Positions 1 through 9,590 of a stretch of 64,000 nucleotides of DNA are shown in pieces. Each line of letters begins with the position of its first letter. Position 1 is the stretch's first letter. This stretch comes from Flavobacterium sp. 9AF (GTDB lineage Bacteria; Bacteroidota; Bacteroidia; Flavobacteriales; Flavobacteriaceae): NCBI RefSeq assembly GCF_902506265.1, contig NZ_LR733556.1, forward strand, positions 2,028,821-2,092,820, read 5' to 3'. The notes beneath the pieces were generated by a model that worked only from the letters and a program-made list of their open reading frames with translations, made no database searches and had not been told where the DNA came from. Position numbers and translations under genes: made by a program.

Positions 1-3000
1 CTATTATTCTTTTCACTGTTCTTAAGGAACCATCAGTGATTGAAACTAAGTAAATTCCACTTTGCACATTAATTAAATTAATATTTTGATCAAAGCTTCC
101 TGTATTAGAAAATGATTTCTTAAACACTTCTCTACCGCTTATATCATAAACATTAATATTTATATCATTTGTAGTATGTGAAATGAATTTAACATTAAAA
201 TTACCATTATTAGGGTTTGGATATAACATAAAATTCTCCAATTCAAAATTCTCATTAGCTAATGCTTGAACAGAACAAATATTTAGACTCCAACTATTAA
301 TTGATCCTCCATCCTGATTAAACGCATCTTGTATCTTTAAAGACCAATTACCTACCGAATTTTGTCCGTTGAAAGCAGAAAGTGCTTGTGCAGGTATTCT
401 TGTTCCAGTTAAAGTCGGGACAGTTGTATTACAAGTTATAGCTGTTCCAGAATCATCAAAAGTGGCATTAATGTCATCTCTTGAAGTACATACGCTTGCA
501 AATAAAGTAATTTCTGTACCTGAAGGGCTAATTAACGATGCGGTTAAATCACTCACATATGTATGCGAGATATTTATTGTTACGTTTACATCAGAAATAG
601 TTCCACCAGAAGGAATGTTTAAAGTTGAATATACTGTAGGTGCTCCTGATGAAGGTATGGTAACAGGTACATTTGTAGATGAAGTTGATGCACATGATAC
701 GATACCAGTAGTAAATTTAGATATACTTGATAAATTTCCTGTACAAGTAGCATTCTTTGCTTGCACTCTCCAAAAATAATTTGTTCCTTGACTTAATCCA
801 TTAAGTGTATAAGAATTTGTAGTAACATTCCCTGAGCTTATAATGTTTGTAAATCCATTATCTGTTGCGACTTGAACATCGTAAGATGTTGCTGCTGGAC
901 TTGGATTCCATACTAAATTAATGCTTGTATTAACACCATTGGCATTATTTGCTGGTGTAGCTAATATTACAGGACTAACACCTATATAGAGATAAAAAGG
1001 AACAGTCTTTGTAGTAGAACCTGAAGTAGCATTAACTAATATTTGGTAACTTCCTGCAGCTACTGCATTCAAATTACTCAATGTTAACGTTATATCACCA
1101 TTTGAAGTAGCAGTTGTTGAACTAAAATTCATTGTAGCCCCTGCTGGCACACCTGTAGCAGAAAAAGTAGTTGTAGCACTAAAACCTCCTAAAGCTGCAT
1201 AATCAAAAGTATAAGTAACTGTGGTAGGATTACAAGCTAAAATGTTTTGAGTTCCTTTAAAAGACACAGAAAAACTTGAAGGCGGTGAAGTTATAGAAAA
1301 ATTTGTGTTAGAGATATCATAAAAAACTTGTTCATTTCCTTTTACCATTACTCTTTTATTTGTTCCAATACTATTAGCTGGAGCAGTAACTATTTCTGAT
1401 CCATCATTGGGCACTTTACTAGCCAACAAAATTGGATAAGTTAGCCCTCCATCATTTGATAAATAAATATCCACAAATGGAGTATTTACACCATTTGAAG
1501 TAGTACCAGCTACATCCCAAGTTACCGTTTGATTAGAACCTGCCACCCATGAAACTGCTGTATTGGGTGATGTAACTACAAATGGACCTGCTATCTCGTT
1601 TACAGTTATTATTGTATCATCAAAACCAGTCTGCCCTTGACCTGCAACATTATCTCTTGCAGTTAATCTGAATTTTAAAGTTCTCGCAACCGAACTTAAA
1701 GCTTCTGCTGTAACTTCCAATCCATTTGTGGTTTGGCTATTAGCAATAGTAGAAGTTATAATTGGAAAATGTCTTACAGGCACAGATAAATCAGGATAAC
1801 AAACCCAATTAGGTCCATTCGTTTTAGTTGCAGAAGCTGCACTAGCCGCACCTGTATTGCCTGTAGCATTGTCAAATTCTTCCCAAGTATAAGTCAAACC
1901 TAATGCACCACCCGCATCTGTTGCAGATCCAGTCAGTACAAAAGGCGTACTTTTAGGAATTATATAATCTGGACCTGCATTTACAACAGGTGCAGAATGA
2001 GTAATCGATACAGTAGTTGGACATGTTTTTCCTACCATATTAGCCTGAACTTGTGCAATACTTGCTGAATGGAATACATCTATAGAATGTAAATGTGTAT
2101 CAAAATTTGTAATTCCAGCATAACCCATAATTGTAACGCCAGAACCAACTTCCATATTTACACCAGAACCTTCATTTCCGTGTGTGAAGGTATGATTTGC
2201 ACCAAATTGATGACCTAATTCATGAGCCACAAAATCAATATCAAAATTATCTCCTACTGGAATTCCGTCAAGTGGTGATGTATAACCACTTCCTTTCTGA
2301 TTGTTGATACAAACACACCCTATACATCCTGCATTTCCGCCACCACCTGTTGCTCCAAATAAATGTCCTACATCATAATTAGCTTCACCAATTACTGAAG
2401 TTAAAGTAGCTTGTAATTCCCCATTCCAATTACCTAAATTGGTAGCAGGAGAATATGGGTCTGTCGAAGCATTATAATATATAACATTATTATTGGTTGC
2501 AATAATATTCATATGAATTGCAAAATCTCTTTCAAATACACCATTAACTCTAGTCATAGTAGCATTAAATGCTGCATTTACTAATCCAACATTTACTGAA
2601 CTTGTTGCTCCAAAATAATTTGCATACTCTGCTGTACAAGACAACGCTAATCTAAAATTTAGTAATGTACCCGTACTTGAACGGCCATTTATGTCAAAAT
2701 CTGAAAAATTAGATTTAGATAGTTTATTTGCAAATTCTTGTTCTTTTGTTGTACAAGTAAATGGCAACTTACCTTTTACTCTTGACGAATTATATACAGC
2801 ATATGTAATCCTATCTTCTGAATAAGGTTCCATAAATTCCGTTCCTTTATCTGCTCTAAAAACCATAGTTTGAATACCTTTAGGATCAATACTCATTCTT
2901 AAAGTAGCACGAGGATCGTCTATTCCATTTCCTGCATAGGATCTGATTTCAGGAAATTGAGCTTGCAATATGGGATCAAAATTTGAAGCTTCAAAAATTT

Positions 3001-3271
3001 CAAAGCGTTCTAATGTGCCTTGAACGTTTGGTAAAGTGATAATAATACCTTTTTCATTTCTTGAAAGCCTATCAGGAGCATTTTTAAGTAATTGTTTAAA
3101 AGTATTTAAATCTAAGTCTATTAAAACAAATGATTCTGGAAATGACTGCCTTTGAACTGTCTTATTTTTGGTAATATTTTTATTGGAAACTTTTTCCCAA
3201 GGCACTTTTATTTGTGAAAAAGAAAGATTCACAAATAAAAGAAAAAATAGAGGAAGTAATAATTTTTTCAT
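1..3271 (-). CDS. Secreted reprolysin-like zinc metalloprotease with T9SS type A sorting domain (C-terminus cut by window edge)
   Basis: The reading frame starts at the ATG at 3269-3271 and stays open to base 1, so at least 1090 residues are present and only the last few are missing. A signal peptide of about 20 residues ends in a Ser-Phe-Ser-Gln type site. The zinc motif HELGHQFGANH lies at residues 350-360, with a Met-turn-like IMGY about 30 residues later, as in M12B/reprolysin-type enzymes. An Ig-like segment, a fibronectin type III-like segment and a P/Homo B-like domain follow. The C-terminus carries YPNPNNGNF and ends in a GIYLV...RTVKRII pattern, a type A sorting domain. It should be secreted by T9SS and degrade extracellular protein. 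The paralogue at 11974-16098 has the same N-terminal architecture. The short plus-strand frame at 369-779 is a shadow of this gene. Confidence 0.9.
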   Translation of the reverse strand, partial: MKKLLLPLFFLLFVNLSFSQIKVPWEKVSNKNITKNKTVQRQSFPESFVLIDLDLNTFKQLLKNAPDRLSRNEKGIIITLPNVQGTLERFEIFEASNFDPILQAQFPEIRSYAGNGIDDPRATLRMSIDPKGIQTMVFRADKGTEFMEPYSEDRITYAVYNSSRVKGKLPFTCTTKEQEFANKLSKSNFSDFDINGRSSTGTLLNFRLALSCTAEYANYFGATSSVNVGLVNAAFNATMTRVNGVFERDFAIHMNIIATNNNVIYYNASTDPYSPATNLGNWNGELQATLTSVIGEANYDVGHLFGATGGGGNAGCIGCVCINNQKGSGYTSPLDGIPVGDNFDIDFVAHELGHQFGANHTFTHGNEGSGVNMEVGSGVTIMGYAGITNFDTHLHSIDVFHSASIAQVQANMVGKTCPTTVSITHSAPVVNAGPDYIIPKSTPFVLTGSATDAGGALGLTYTWEEFDNATGNTGAASAASATKTNGPNWVCYPDLSVPVRHFPIITSTIANSQTTNGLEVTAEALSSVARTLKFRLTARDNVAGQGQTGFDDTIITVNEIAGPFVVTSPNTAVSWVAGSNQTVTWDVAGTTSNGVNTPFVDIYLSNDGGLTYPILLASKVPNDGSEIVTAPANSIGTNKRVMVKGNEQVFYDISNTNFSITSPPSSFSVSFKGTQNILACNPTTVTYTFDYAALGGFSATTTFSATGVPAGATMNFSSTTATSNGDITLTLSNLNAVAAGSYQILVNATSGSTTKTVPFYLYIGVSPVILATPANNANGVNTSINLVWNPSPAATSYDVQVATDNGFTNIISSGNVTTNSYTLNGLSQGTNYFWRVQAKNATCTGNLSSISKFTTGIVSCASTSSTNVPVTIPSSGAPTVYSTLNIPSGGTISDVNVTINISHTYVSDLTASLISPSGTEITLFASVCTSRDDINATFDDSGTAITCNTTVPTLTGTRIPAQALSAFNGQNSVGNWSLKIQDAFNQDGGSINSWSLNICSVQALANENFELENFMLYPNPNNGNFNVKFISHTTNDININVYDISGREVFKKSFSNTGSFDQNINLINVQSGIYLVSITDGSLRTVKRII

Positions 3272-3301
3272 AATATATTATAAAATTTGTTTTGTTTATA
3301 A

Positions 3302-3309
3302 CAAATATA
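3302..3309 (-). promoter_or_regulatory. -7 promoter box for the reprolysin gene
   Basis: Read on the minus strand this is TATATTTG, which fits the Bacteroidetes -7 consensus TAnnTTTG. It lies about 30 bases upstream of the ATG at 3271. The paralogous protease gene has an identical box at 16141-16148. I see no clear TTG -33 element. Confidence 0.5.
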
Positions 3310-3420
3310 ACAATAATTTAATGCTATTTTAAGATTTTTTACGTGAAAAATTAAGGTGACAATATTTAAAAAAATAGTTTAAATTGCGAGAAATTAAAAA
3401 ACCAAAAAAATTAAATCTTA

Positions 3421-5508
3421 ATGAAAAAAATAACTTTACTATTATTATTGTTGTCTTTGAGTTTAAATGCACAAATTAAAAAACAACAAACTAAATCATT
3501 TGGAAAAAAAATTGATGATGTAAAACGTTCACCTAGTGGTCACATAAAATGTGCTTCTGTAGAATATGAAGAACTTTTAAGACAAAACAACCCTAAAAGA
3601 TTGAACGACCAAGAATTCGAAAATTGGTTAGCTCCATTAGTAGAAAAATATAAAAATGATCCTACTTATCGATCAGAAACGGGTGGCATCATTACGATAC
3701 CAGTTGTTGTACATGTAATTCACAATGGAGATGCATATGGTTCTAATGAAAACATTCGTGACGAACAAGTAGAATCTCAAATTACAGTTTTAAATCAAGA
3801 TTTTAGAAGAATGGCAGGCACACCAGGTTTTGGAATAGGTGTAGACACCCAAATTCAATTTGCGCTTGCAAAAGTAGACCCTAATGGCAACCCAACTAAC
3901 GGTATTGATAGGATTAACTTATGTAGAGAAGATTGGAATGCGGGAACAAATAGTGCTACATTAGCACTTGTAAATGCTGAAATTAAACCACAAACAATTT
4001 GGAATGCAACAGATTATTTAAATATGTGGTCTGTTAATTTTGGTTCTTTAGGCTTATTAGGTTACGCGCAATTTCCTAGCTCATCAGGTTTAGCAGGATT
4101 AAATCCATCTGGTGGTGCTGCAAATACTGATGGCGTTGTGTCTAACTATGGTACATTTGGTTCTCGCTCTATTTATCCTGCTGGAAATTATGTTGGAACT
4201 CAATACGACAAAGGTAGAACAATGACTCATGAGGTTGGTCATTGGGTAGGATTAAGACATCTTTGGGGTGATGGCGATTGTAATTCTGATGATTATTGTA
4301 ATGATACTCCAAATTGTGACGGAGATTATTATGCAGGTGCTAATACTGGAGGCTGTATTGCTCCAATACAATGTTCTGGAACAAGACAAATTCAAAACTA
4401 CATGGACTATTCTGACGATAGCTGTATGAGTATTTATACTCAAAATCAAAAAGATAGAATGGTTGCCGTTTTTAATAATTCTCCAAGAAGAGTCTCTTTA
4501 AAAACATCAACTAAAGACATTGCTATTCCTTTATTTGCTAATGATGCAGAAATTAAAATCGAGAATGCTTGTGACGCTGTTTCAACATGTACAAATCCAA
4601 ATGGAGGATTACCTTTAAAAGTGATTTCTTTATATAATAGAGGAACTTCAACTTTAACTACAGCTTCAATCAGTTATAATATTAATGGAGGAACTACTTA
4701 CACTAATAATTGGTCTGGTTCATTGGCACCAAATAAATTTATTTACATAACATTAGCAAACACTGCGATTAATGGCACCCTAAATGCGTCAATTACAGCA
4801 GTAAATGGAGCAACAGATCAAAGAACAACAAATAATAACGCTTCTAAAACATTTAGCAATACTAATAGTACGCCATTAGACAATTATACTTACACTTCAT
4901 ATACATTTAATTTAATAGGTGACCCATTTGGTGCTGAAATAACTTGGCAATTAACAAACCAATCTGGCATGACATTATATTCTGGTGGACCATATACAAA
5001 TCAACTTAACTCTGGAACACAAAATCTTATTACAAATCAAATATGGAATTTACCTGCAAACGGTTGTTATACTTTTACTATATTTGATTCTTTCGGTGAT
5101 GGAATGGCAGGTAGCTCAACTGGTGGAGTTTCTAATAATGATGCTGGTAGCTGGACTATTAAGGCTAATAGTGGCGCAGTTACTATCGCATCAGGCGGAG
5201 GCAATTATGGAGACAGCGAATCTTATCTGTTTTCTAACAATGCCTTGAATTCTGAAAGTTTTGATTTATTGAATTCTATTTCATTATATCCTAATCCAAC
5301 TAACTCAATTTTAAACATTAGCATTCCAGTTGAACTTAATTATCCCGCTAATTATGAAATTTACAACAATTTAGGTCAAGTTATTAAGTCTTCAAATATT
5401 AATAGTTCAGATTTACAAATAAATACTTCAGAATTCACTAATGGGATTTATTTTATAAAAATGAATTTTGAGAACAATTCTAAAACATTACGCTTTATTA
5501 AAAATTAA
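3421..5508 (+). CDS. Secreted M43 (pappalysin/cytophagalysin-like) zinc metalloprotease with T9SS sorting domain
   Basis: This 695-residue protein begins with a lysine-plus-leucine signal peptide (about residues 1-18, ending LNAQ). The catalytic motif HEVGHWVGLRH is at residues 270-280, followed by a cysteine-rich stretch and the Met-turn region NYMDYSDDSCM, which together are typical of family M43. The second half holds a beta-rich segment and a GDG-containing C2-like region. The final 80 residues start with SLYPNPTNS and form a type A T9SS sorting domain. The likely role is degradation of extracellular protein for nutrition or host interaction. It is divergent from the reprolysin-like gene on its left and is followed by a strong terminator, so it is probably a single-gene transcript. 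The substrate cannot be told from the sequence. Confidence 0.93.
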   Translation: MKKITLLLLLLSLSLNAQIKKQQTKSFGKKIDDVKRSPSGHIKCASVEYEELLRQNNPKRLNDQEFENWLAPLVEKYKNDPTYRSETGGIITIPVVVHVIHNGDAYGSNENIRDEQVESQITVLNQDFRRMAGTPGFGIGVDTQIQFALAKVDPNGNPTNGIDRINLCREDWNAGTNSATLALVNAEIKPQTIWNATDYLNMWSVNFGSLGLLGYAQFPSSSGLAGLNPSGGAANTDGVVSNYGTFGSRSIYPAGNYVGTQYDKGRTMTHEVGHWVGLRHLWGDGDCNSDDYCNDTPNCDGDYYAGANTGGCIAPIQCSGTRQIQNYMDYSDDSCMSIYTQNQKDRMVAVFNNSPRRVSLKTSTKDIAIPLFANDAEIKIENACDAVSTCTNPNGGLPLKVISLYNRGTSTLTTASISYNINGGTTYTNNWSGSLAPNKFIYITLANTAINGTLNASITAVNGATDQRTTNNNASKTFSNTNSTPLDNYTYTSYTFNLIGDPFGAEITWQLTNQSGMTLYSGGPYTNQLNSGTQNLITNQIWNLPANGCYTFTIFDSFGDGMAGSSTGGVSNNDAGSWTIKANSGAVTIASGGGNYGDSESYLFSNNALNSESFDLLNSISLYPNPTNSILNISIPVELNYPANYEIYNNLGQVIKSSNINSSDLQINTSEFTNGIYFIKMNFENNSKTLRFIKN

Positions 5509-5532
5509 TTTTATAATATAAAGAATAATTTA

Positions 5533-5567
5533 AGCGGATTGATAAATTTTATCAGTCCGCTTTTTTT
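5533..5567 (+). terminator. Intrinsic terminator after the M43 protease gene
   Basis: An AGCGGA...TCCGCT hairpin with additional A/T pairing inside is followed by a run of seven or more T. It starts 25 bases after the stop codon. Confidence 0.85.
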
Positions 5568-5586
5568 AACTGAACTTTAAAATACT

Positions 5587-5594
5587 TATTTTTG
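5587..5594 (+). promoter_or_regulatory. -7 promoter box for ribF
   Basis: TATTTTTG matches TAnnTTTG and lies 16 bases before the TTG start of ribF, right after the preceding terminator. No obvious -33 TTG is at the usual distance. Confidence 0.5.
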
Positions 5595-5610
5595 CTAGAA
5601 ATATTTCACC

Positions 5611-6543
5611 TTGAACGTTTTTAATTCTATTTCTTCATTTACCAGTACTGCAAAAACTATTGTTACAATAGGAACTTTTGATGGAGTTCATATAGGACAC
5701 AAAAAAGTACTTAAGAAGCTCCAAACTATAGCAAAAGAAAAAAATGCCGAAAGTACAATTCTTACTTTTTTTCCACATCCAAGAATGGTTTTACAGCAAG
5801 ATTTAAACATAAAACTTTTAAATACTATTGAAGAAAAAAAAGAATTACTCTCTAAATATGATATTGATAATTTAATTATTCATCCTTTTGACAAAACTTT
5901 TTCAAGACTTACAGCAGAAGAATTTGTCAAAAATATCTTAGTAGATCAATTAAATATTTGTTCAATAATTATTGGTTATGATCATCGTTTTGGAAGAAAT
6001 AGAACTGCGACTATTTCAGATTTAATTGATTTTGGTATAAAATATAATTTTGATGTAAATCAAATAACAGCAAAAGAGATTGATGAAATAACTGTTAGTT
6101 CAACTAAAATTAGAAATGCACTTTTGGAAGGAAATATTCAAATTGCAAATGATTTTTTAGGCTATCCTTATTCTTTAAATGGAACTGTCATTGAAGGAAA
6201 AAAAATTGGAAGAACAATTAACTTCCCCACAGCTAATATTAATGTAAAAGAAGAATATAAACTAATACCTCAAAATGGAGTTTATATTGTTTCTGTTGAA
6301 GTTGATAAAGTAACATTTTTTGGAATGATGAATATAGGTAATAATCCTACTGTTACATCAACTTTTCAAAGTATTGAAGTACATATTTTCGATTTTAATG
6401 AAGATATCTATGGTAAGCAAATAACGATACATTTTCTCGAAAGAATTAGAAATGAAAATAAATTTAACTCTCTTGACGATTTAAAATCTCAACTTGAGAA
6501 AGATAAAATTTTCGCATTATCAAGAATAAACAAAAATAAATAA
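5611..6543 (+). CDS. ribF: Bifunctional riboflavin kinase / FAD synthetase
   Basis: The protein (310 residues) converts riboflavin to FMN and FMN to FAD. The N-terminal FAD synthetase (nucleotidyltransferase) domain shows GTFDGVHIGH at residues 21-30 and an SSTKIR motif near residue 168. The C-terminal riboflavin kinase domain has GRTINFPTANI near residue 205 and the usual NPT segment further on. The start is a TTG. It is preferred because the next in-frame ATG would remove the nucleotide-binding motif and because the N-terminus begins at the usual place relative to GTFDGVH. The gene has its own -7 box and is followed after 6 bases by the HTTM gene, so the two are probably cotranscribed. I see no FMN riboswitch upstream. 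Confidence 0.95.
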   Translation: MNVFNSISSFTSTAKTIVTIGTFDGVHIGHKKVLKKLQTIAKEKNAESTILTFFPHPRMVLQQDLNIKLLNTIEEKKELLSKYDIDNLIIHPFDKTFSRLTAEEFVKNILVDQLNICSIIIGYDHRFGRNRTATISDLIDFGIKYNFDVNQITAKEIDEITVSSTKIRNALLEGNIQIANDFLGYPYSLNGTVIEGKKIGRTINFPTANINVKEEYKLIPQNGVYIVSVEVDKVTFFGMMNIGNNPTVTSTFQSIEVHIFDFNEDIYGKQITIHFLERIRNENKFNSLDDLKSQLEKDKIFALSRINKNK

Positions 6544-6549
6544 GTATCA

Positions 6550-7857
6550 ATGAATAAGATGCTTTTTAAAAATACTGATATAGCTCCATTAGTTGTTTTT
6601 AGAATATTTTTTGGATTTTTAATCGCTTGTGAGAGTTTTGGTGCTATAATTACGGGTTGGGTAAAAAATGTATTAATTGCACCAAAATTCACTTTCAGTT
6701 TTATTGGTTTTGAATGGTTACAACCTTTATCTGGTAATGGAATGTATTACTATTTCGCCATTATGGGATTAATGGGCATTTTCATCATGATAGGCCTACG
6801 ATATACTTTTAGTATGTTATCATTCACATTATTATGGTCGGGTGTTTATTTTATGCAAAAGACATCTTATAACAATCATTATTATTTGCTTATGATTATA
6901 AGCTTTATGATGATTTTTTTACCTTCAAATCATTATAAATCTTTGGATGTAAAGCTAGGTTACCTATCTGAAAAGCAAACAATCCCTTATTGGATATATT
7001 TGATTTTTATAATTCAAATTTCTATTGTTTATTTTTATGCTTCTTTGGCAAAGATATATCCAGATTGGCTAGATGGCACCTTCACTAAAAATCTATTACA
7101 AGGCGCAACAAATCGTACATTTTTTTTAAAATTATTTGCTGAAAAATGGTTTTACTTATTCATTGCATATGCAGGAATATTATACGATTTATTAATAATC
7201 CCTTTTTTATTATTTAAAAAAACTAGAAATATAGCTTTAATTGCTTCTTTAGTTTTTCATTTATTTAATGCTGTAGTATTACAAATTGGAATTTTCCCCT
7301 TTTTTGCATTAAGTTTTGCTCTTTTTTTCTACGAGCCTTACAAAATAAGAAAATTGTTTCTTAGGAATAACACGACAACTACATTTTCTGAAAATTATGA
7401 TTATAGAAATAAAAGACTATTTTTCTTCTTTTTTCTCCCTTTTTTATGCCTACAATTACTTTTACCCTTACGTCACTATTTTATAAAAGGAGATGTATTA
7501 TGGACTGAGGAAGGACATCGATTAAGCTGGAGAATGATGTTAAGAGAACGAAGCGGTAATATCTCCTTTAAAATAATTAATAATACTACCAAAGAAACAA
7601 CCCTATATAATTACCATAAAAATCTTACTCACAAACAGGCTGCGCAACTTCCTACAAAACCAGATTTTATTTGGCAATATTGTCAAAAAATAAAAGAAGA
7701 ATATCATGACAAAAACATATCTATATATATAACCTGTTCAAATTCTATTAATAGAAAATCTTATCATCCTTTAATCAAACCAGAATATGATATGGCAAAA
7801 GCCAAATGGAATTATTTTTCTCACAATGAATGGTTAACTCTTTACAATATAGAATGA
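6550..7857 (+). CDS. HTTM-domain membrane protein (vitamin K-dependent gamma-carboxylase family)
   Basis: This is a 435-residue polytopic membrane protein. Hydrophobic segments fill roughly residues 12-275, with the characteristic arrangement of an N-terminal VFRIFFGFL helix, a NNHYYL motif and the following FLPSNHYKSLD loop. These match the HTTM region shared with vitamin K-dependent gamma-glutamyl carboxylases. The last 150 residues are soluble and contain SWRMMLRER, also seen in bacterial HTTM proteins. Whether bacterial members carboxylate glutamate is generally unknown, so I infer the fold and not the reaction. It starts 6 bases after ribF, but this says little about function. An alternative ATG three codons downstream cannot be excluded. 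Confidence 0.85.
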   Translation: MNKMLFKNTDIAPLVVFRIFFGFLIACESFGAIITGWVKNVLIAPKFTFSFIGFEWLQPLSGNGMYYYFAIMGLMGIFIMIGLRYTFSMLSFTLLWSGVYFMQKTSYNNHYYLLMIISFMMIFLPSNHYKSLDVKLGYLSEKQTIPYWIYLIFIIQISIVYFYASLAKIYPDWLDGTFTKNLLQGATNRTFFLKLFAEKWFYLFIAYAGILYDLLIIPFLLFKKTRNIALIASLVFHLFNAVVLQIGIFPFFALSFALFFYEPYKIRKLFLRNNTTTTFSENYDYRNKRLFFFFFLPFLCLQLLLPLRHYFIKGDVLWTEEGHRLSWRMMLRERSGNISFKIINNTTKETTLYNYHKNLTHKQAAQLPTKPDFIWQYCQKIKEEYHDKNISIYITCSNSINRKSYHPLIKPEYDMAKAKWNYFSHNEWLTLYNIE

Positions 7858-7924
7858 TTTAACATTTGATTTTCAGTTATTTATGTTTTTTTTAGTTATC
7901 TTTATATAATTAAATTGACATTTT

Positions 7925-8368
7925 ATGAAAAACTCAATCGAAATTAAAAATGGCTTCCTAATTTTTCTAGGAATAGGTTTGTTCTTTCTTATTATGGATG
8001 TTTTAGGATTTGCAGATAAGAATTATTTAAGAATTTTCAATGCAGTAATTGTATTATATGGGATAAATAAAACCATTAGATTTAATCTAAATCACGGTCA
8101 TTCGGATTATTTAGAAAACCTAATTTCTGGTTTCAAAACAGGAGTTATTGGTGTGGTATTAGGTATTATAGGGCTAATTATTTTTATATATTTAAAAGGT
8201 GGAGAATCCTATTTATCTAAGCTTTCAGATACTTTCTTCTTTGTGGGTAAAACCAATATTATCAAATATTCTACGGCATTATTATTTGAAGGTATCGCTT
8301 CTAGTTTAATTGGTTCCTTCGCATTAATGCAATACTGGAAAGATATTGTTTTAAATTCAAAATATTAA
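7925..8368 (+). CDS. Small integral membrane protein of unknown function
   Basis: The product (147 residues) has about four hydrophobic segments, near residues 10-27, 35-48, 70-90 and 120-138. Glycine-rich helices such as GVIGVVLGIIGLIIF in the middle resemble DUF4199-like or other small flavobacterial membrane proteins, but I cannot assign a family with certainty. A TATCTTTA box about 30 bases upstream resembles a -7 element, so it may be transcribed on its own. It lies just before the bioB promoter. No catalytic or binding motif is visible. Confidence 0.75.
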   Translation: MKNSIEIKNGFLIFLGIGLFFLIMDVLGFADKNYLRIFNAVIVLYGINKTIRFNLNHGHSDYLENLISGFKTGVIGVVLGIIGLIIFIYLKGGESYLSKLSDTFFFVGKTNIIKYSTALLFEGIASSLIGSFALMQYWKDIVLNSKY

Positions 8369-8384
8369 TTGACTTATATTTCTT

Positions 8385-8401
8385 TTAGTTTTCAAAACTA
8401 A
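8385..8401. promoter_or_regulatory. Perfect 17-bp palindrome, candidate operator of bioB
   Basis: TTAGTTTTCAAAACTAA reads the same on both strands around a central C. It ends 5 bases before the bioB -7 box and therefore covers the region where RNA polymerase would contact the -33 element, which lacks a TTG. That position suggests a repressor or activator site. The identity of the regulator is inference; a biotin-responsive factor would fit. Confidence 0.55.
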
Positions 8402-8406
8402 TTCCC

Positions 8407-8414
8407 TACTTTTG
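8407..8414 (+). promoter_or_regulatory. -7 promoter box for bioB
   Basis: TACTTTTG matches TAnnTTTG. It includes the TTG at 8412 that could be mistaken for an upstream start codon of bioB. It places the transcription start near 8418-8420 and leaves a leader of about 14 bases before the ATG at 8433. Confidence 0.7.
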
Positions 8415-8432
8415 AAGACTAAAAGAAATTTA

Positions 8433-9518
8433 ATGAATACTATTAGATACAATTGGACAAAAGAAGAAATAATCGCTATCTATAATAAACCTTTAATGGA
8501 TTTATTATATGAAGCTGCAACAATACATAGACAATTTCACAATCCAAATGTTGTACAAGTTTCTACTTTATTATCTATAAAAACAGGTGGATGTCCAGAA
8601 GATTGCGGGTATTGTCCACAAGCTGCAAGATATCACACAAACATTGAAGGAAATGATTTAATGTCAGTTTCTCAAGTAAAAGCACAAGCTTTAAGGGCTA
8701 AAGCATCAGGTTCATCTAGAGTATGTATGGGTGCAGCATGGAGAAATGTTAAAGACGGTCCCGAATTTGATCAAGTTTTAGAAATGGTTAGGACAATCAA
8801 TAAGCTTGACATGGAGGTTTGTTGTACTCTAGGAATGATTACTGAAAATCAAGCAAAACGTTTAGCAGAAGCGGGTTTATATGCTTACAATCACAATTTA
8901 GACTCTTCAGAAGAATATTATAAAGAAATTATTTCAACAAGAGGTTATGAAGATCGTTTGCAAACTATAGATAATGTTAGAAAAACTAACGTTACTGTTT
9001 GTAGTGGTGGTATTATAGGAATGGGAGAAAGTATTGAAGACAGAGCTGGCATGCTAGTTGCATTAGCTTCATTAAACCCTCAACCTGAATCAGTACCAAT
9101 TAATGCTTTAGTTGCTGTAGAAGGAACTCCTTTAGAAAATGAAAAGCCTGTTGAAATTTGGGACATGATACGCATGGTTGCAACAACTAGAATCGTAATA
9201 CCAGAAACTCAAGTTAGATTATCTGCAGGCAGAACTCAAATGAGTAGAGAAGGACAAGCCATGTGTTTCTTTGCTGGAGCAAATTCAATTTTTGCTGGAG
9301 ATAAATTATTAACTACTCCTAATCCAGATGTTAATGAAGATATGAAAATGTTTGAATTATTAGGACTTACTCCTCAGAAGCCTTTTATTAAAAAAATGCA
9401 ACCTCAAACTGTAGAAGCTGAAGACTCTGAATATTCAAGTCTTGGAGAAAAACCAAAATGGTCAAGACCAAGTCATGTAATTGAGAGAAATGTTGAAGCA
9501 TCGCAAAAAAGTAAATAA
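8433..9518 (+). CDS. bioB: Biotin synthase (radical SAM)
   Basis: BioB inserts sulfur into dethiobiotin using SAM and iron-sulfur clusters. From the ATG at 8433 the protein has 361 residues. The radical SAM motif CPEDCGYC supplies Cys54, Cys58 and Cys61 for the 4Fe-4S cluster, and the YNHNLDSS segment, GGIIGMGE and the late RLSAGR motif match the family. A TTG seven codons upstream is rejected as start because it lies inside the -7 box. No other biotin genes are adjacent, so bioB stands apart from the rest of the pathway in this window. A palindrome directly upstream suggests regulation. A hairpin with T-run after the gene separates it from the JmjC-like gene. Confidence 0.97.
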   Translation: MNTIRYNWTKEEIIAIYNKPLMDLLYEAATIHRQFHNPNVVQVSTLLSIKTGGCPEDCGYCPQAARYHTNIEGNDLMSVSQVKAQALRAKASGSSRVCMGAAWRNVKDGPEFDQVLEMVRTINKLDMEVCCTLGMITENQAKRLAEAGLYAYNHNLDSSEEYYKEIISTRGYEDRLQTIDNVRKTNVTVCSGGIIGMGESIEDRAGMLVALASLNPQPESVPINALVAVEGTPLENEKPVEIWDMIRMVATTRIVIPETQVRLSAGRTQMSREGQAMCFFAGANSIFAGDKLLTTPNPDVNEDMKMFELLGLTPQKPFIKKMQPQTVEAEDSEYSSLGEKPKWSRPSHVIERNVEASQKSK

Positions 9519-9556
9519 AGTTTTCATAAATTTTTAAATTTTTGATAACATTTAAA

Positions 9557-9564
9557 TAAATTTG
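9557..9564 (+). promoter_or_regulatory. -7 box for the JmjC/cupin-like gene
   Basis: TAAATTTG matches TAnnTTTG. Its last base is the first base of the hairpin at 9564-9583, so a transcript from here would begin within that hairpin. Confidence 0.45.
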
Positions 9565-9590
9565 CTCTAAGTAAACTTAGAGCATTTTTT
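9564..9590 (+). terminator. Intrinsic terminator of bioB directly abutting the next start codon
   Basis: GCTCTAAG and CTTAGAGC form an 8-bp stem with a TAAA loop, followed by A and six T. The T-run ends at 9590 and the ATG of the next gene starts at 9591, leaving no ribosome-binding site other than the hairpin itself. Confidence 0.65.

Noticed and set aside
369-779. Plus-strand frame of 136 codons
   Set aside because: It is the opposite-strand shadow of the secreted reprolysin gene that runs to the window edge.
5509-5610. FMN riboswitch before ribF
   Set aside because: Only about 45 bases separate the upstream terminator from the start, too short for the riboswitch fold.
8412-8432. TTG start of bioB seven codons upstream of the ATG
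   Set aside because: The TTG is part of the TACTTTTG -7 box, so it would not be transcribed; the ATG at 8433 gives the family length.
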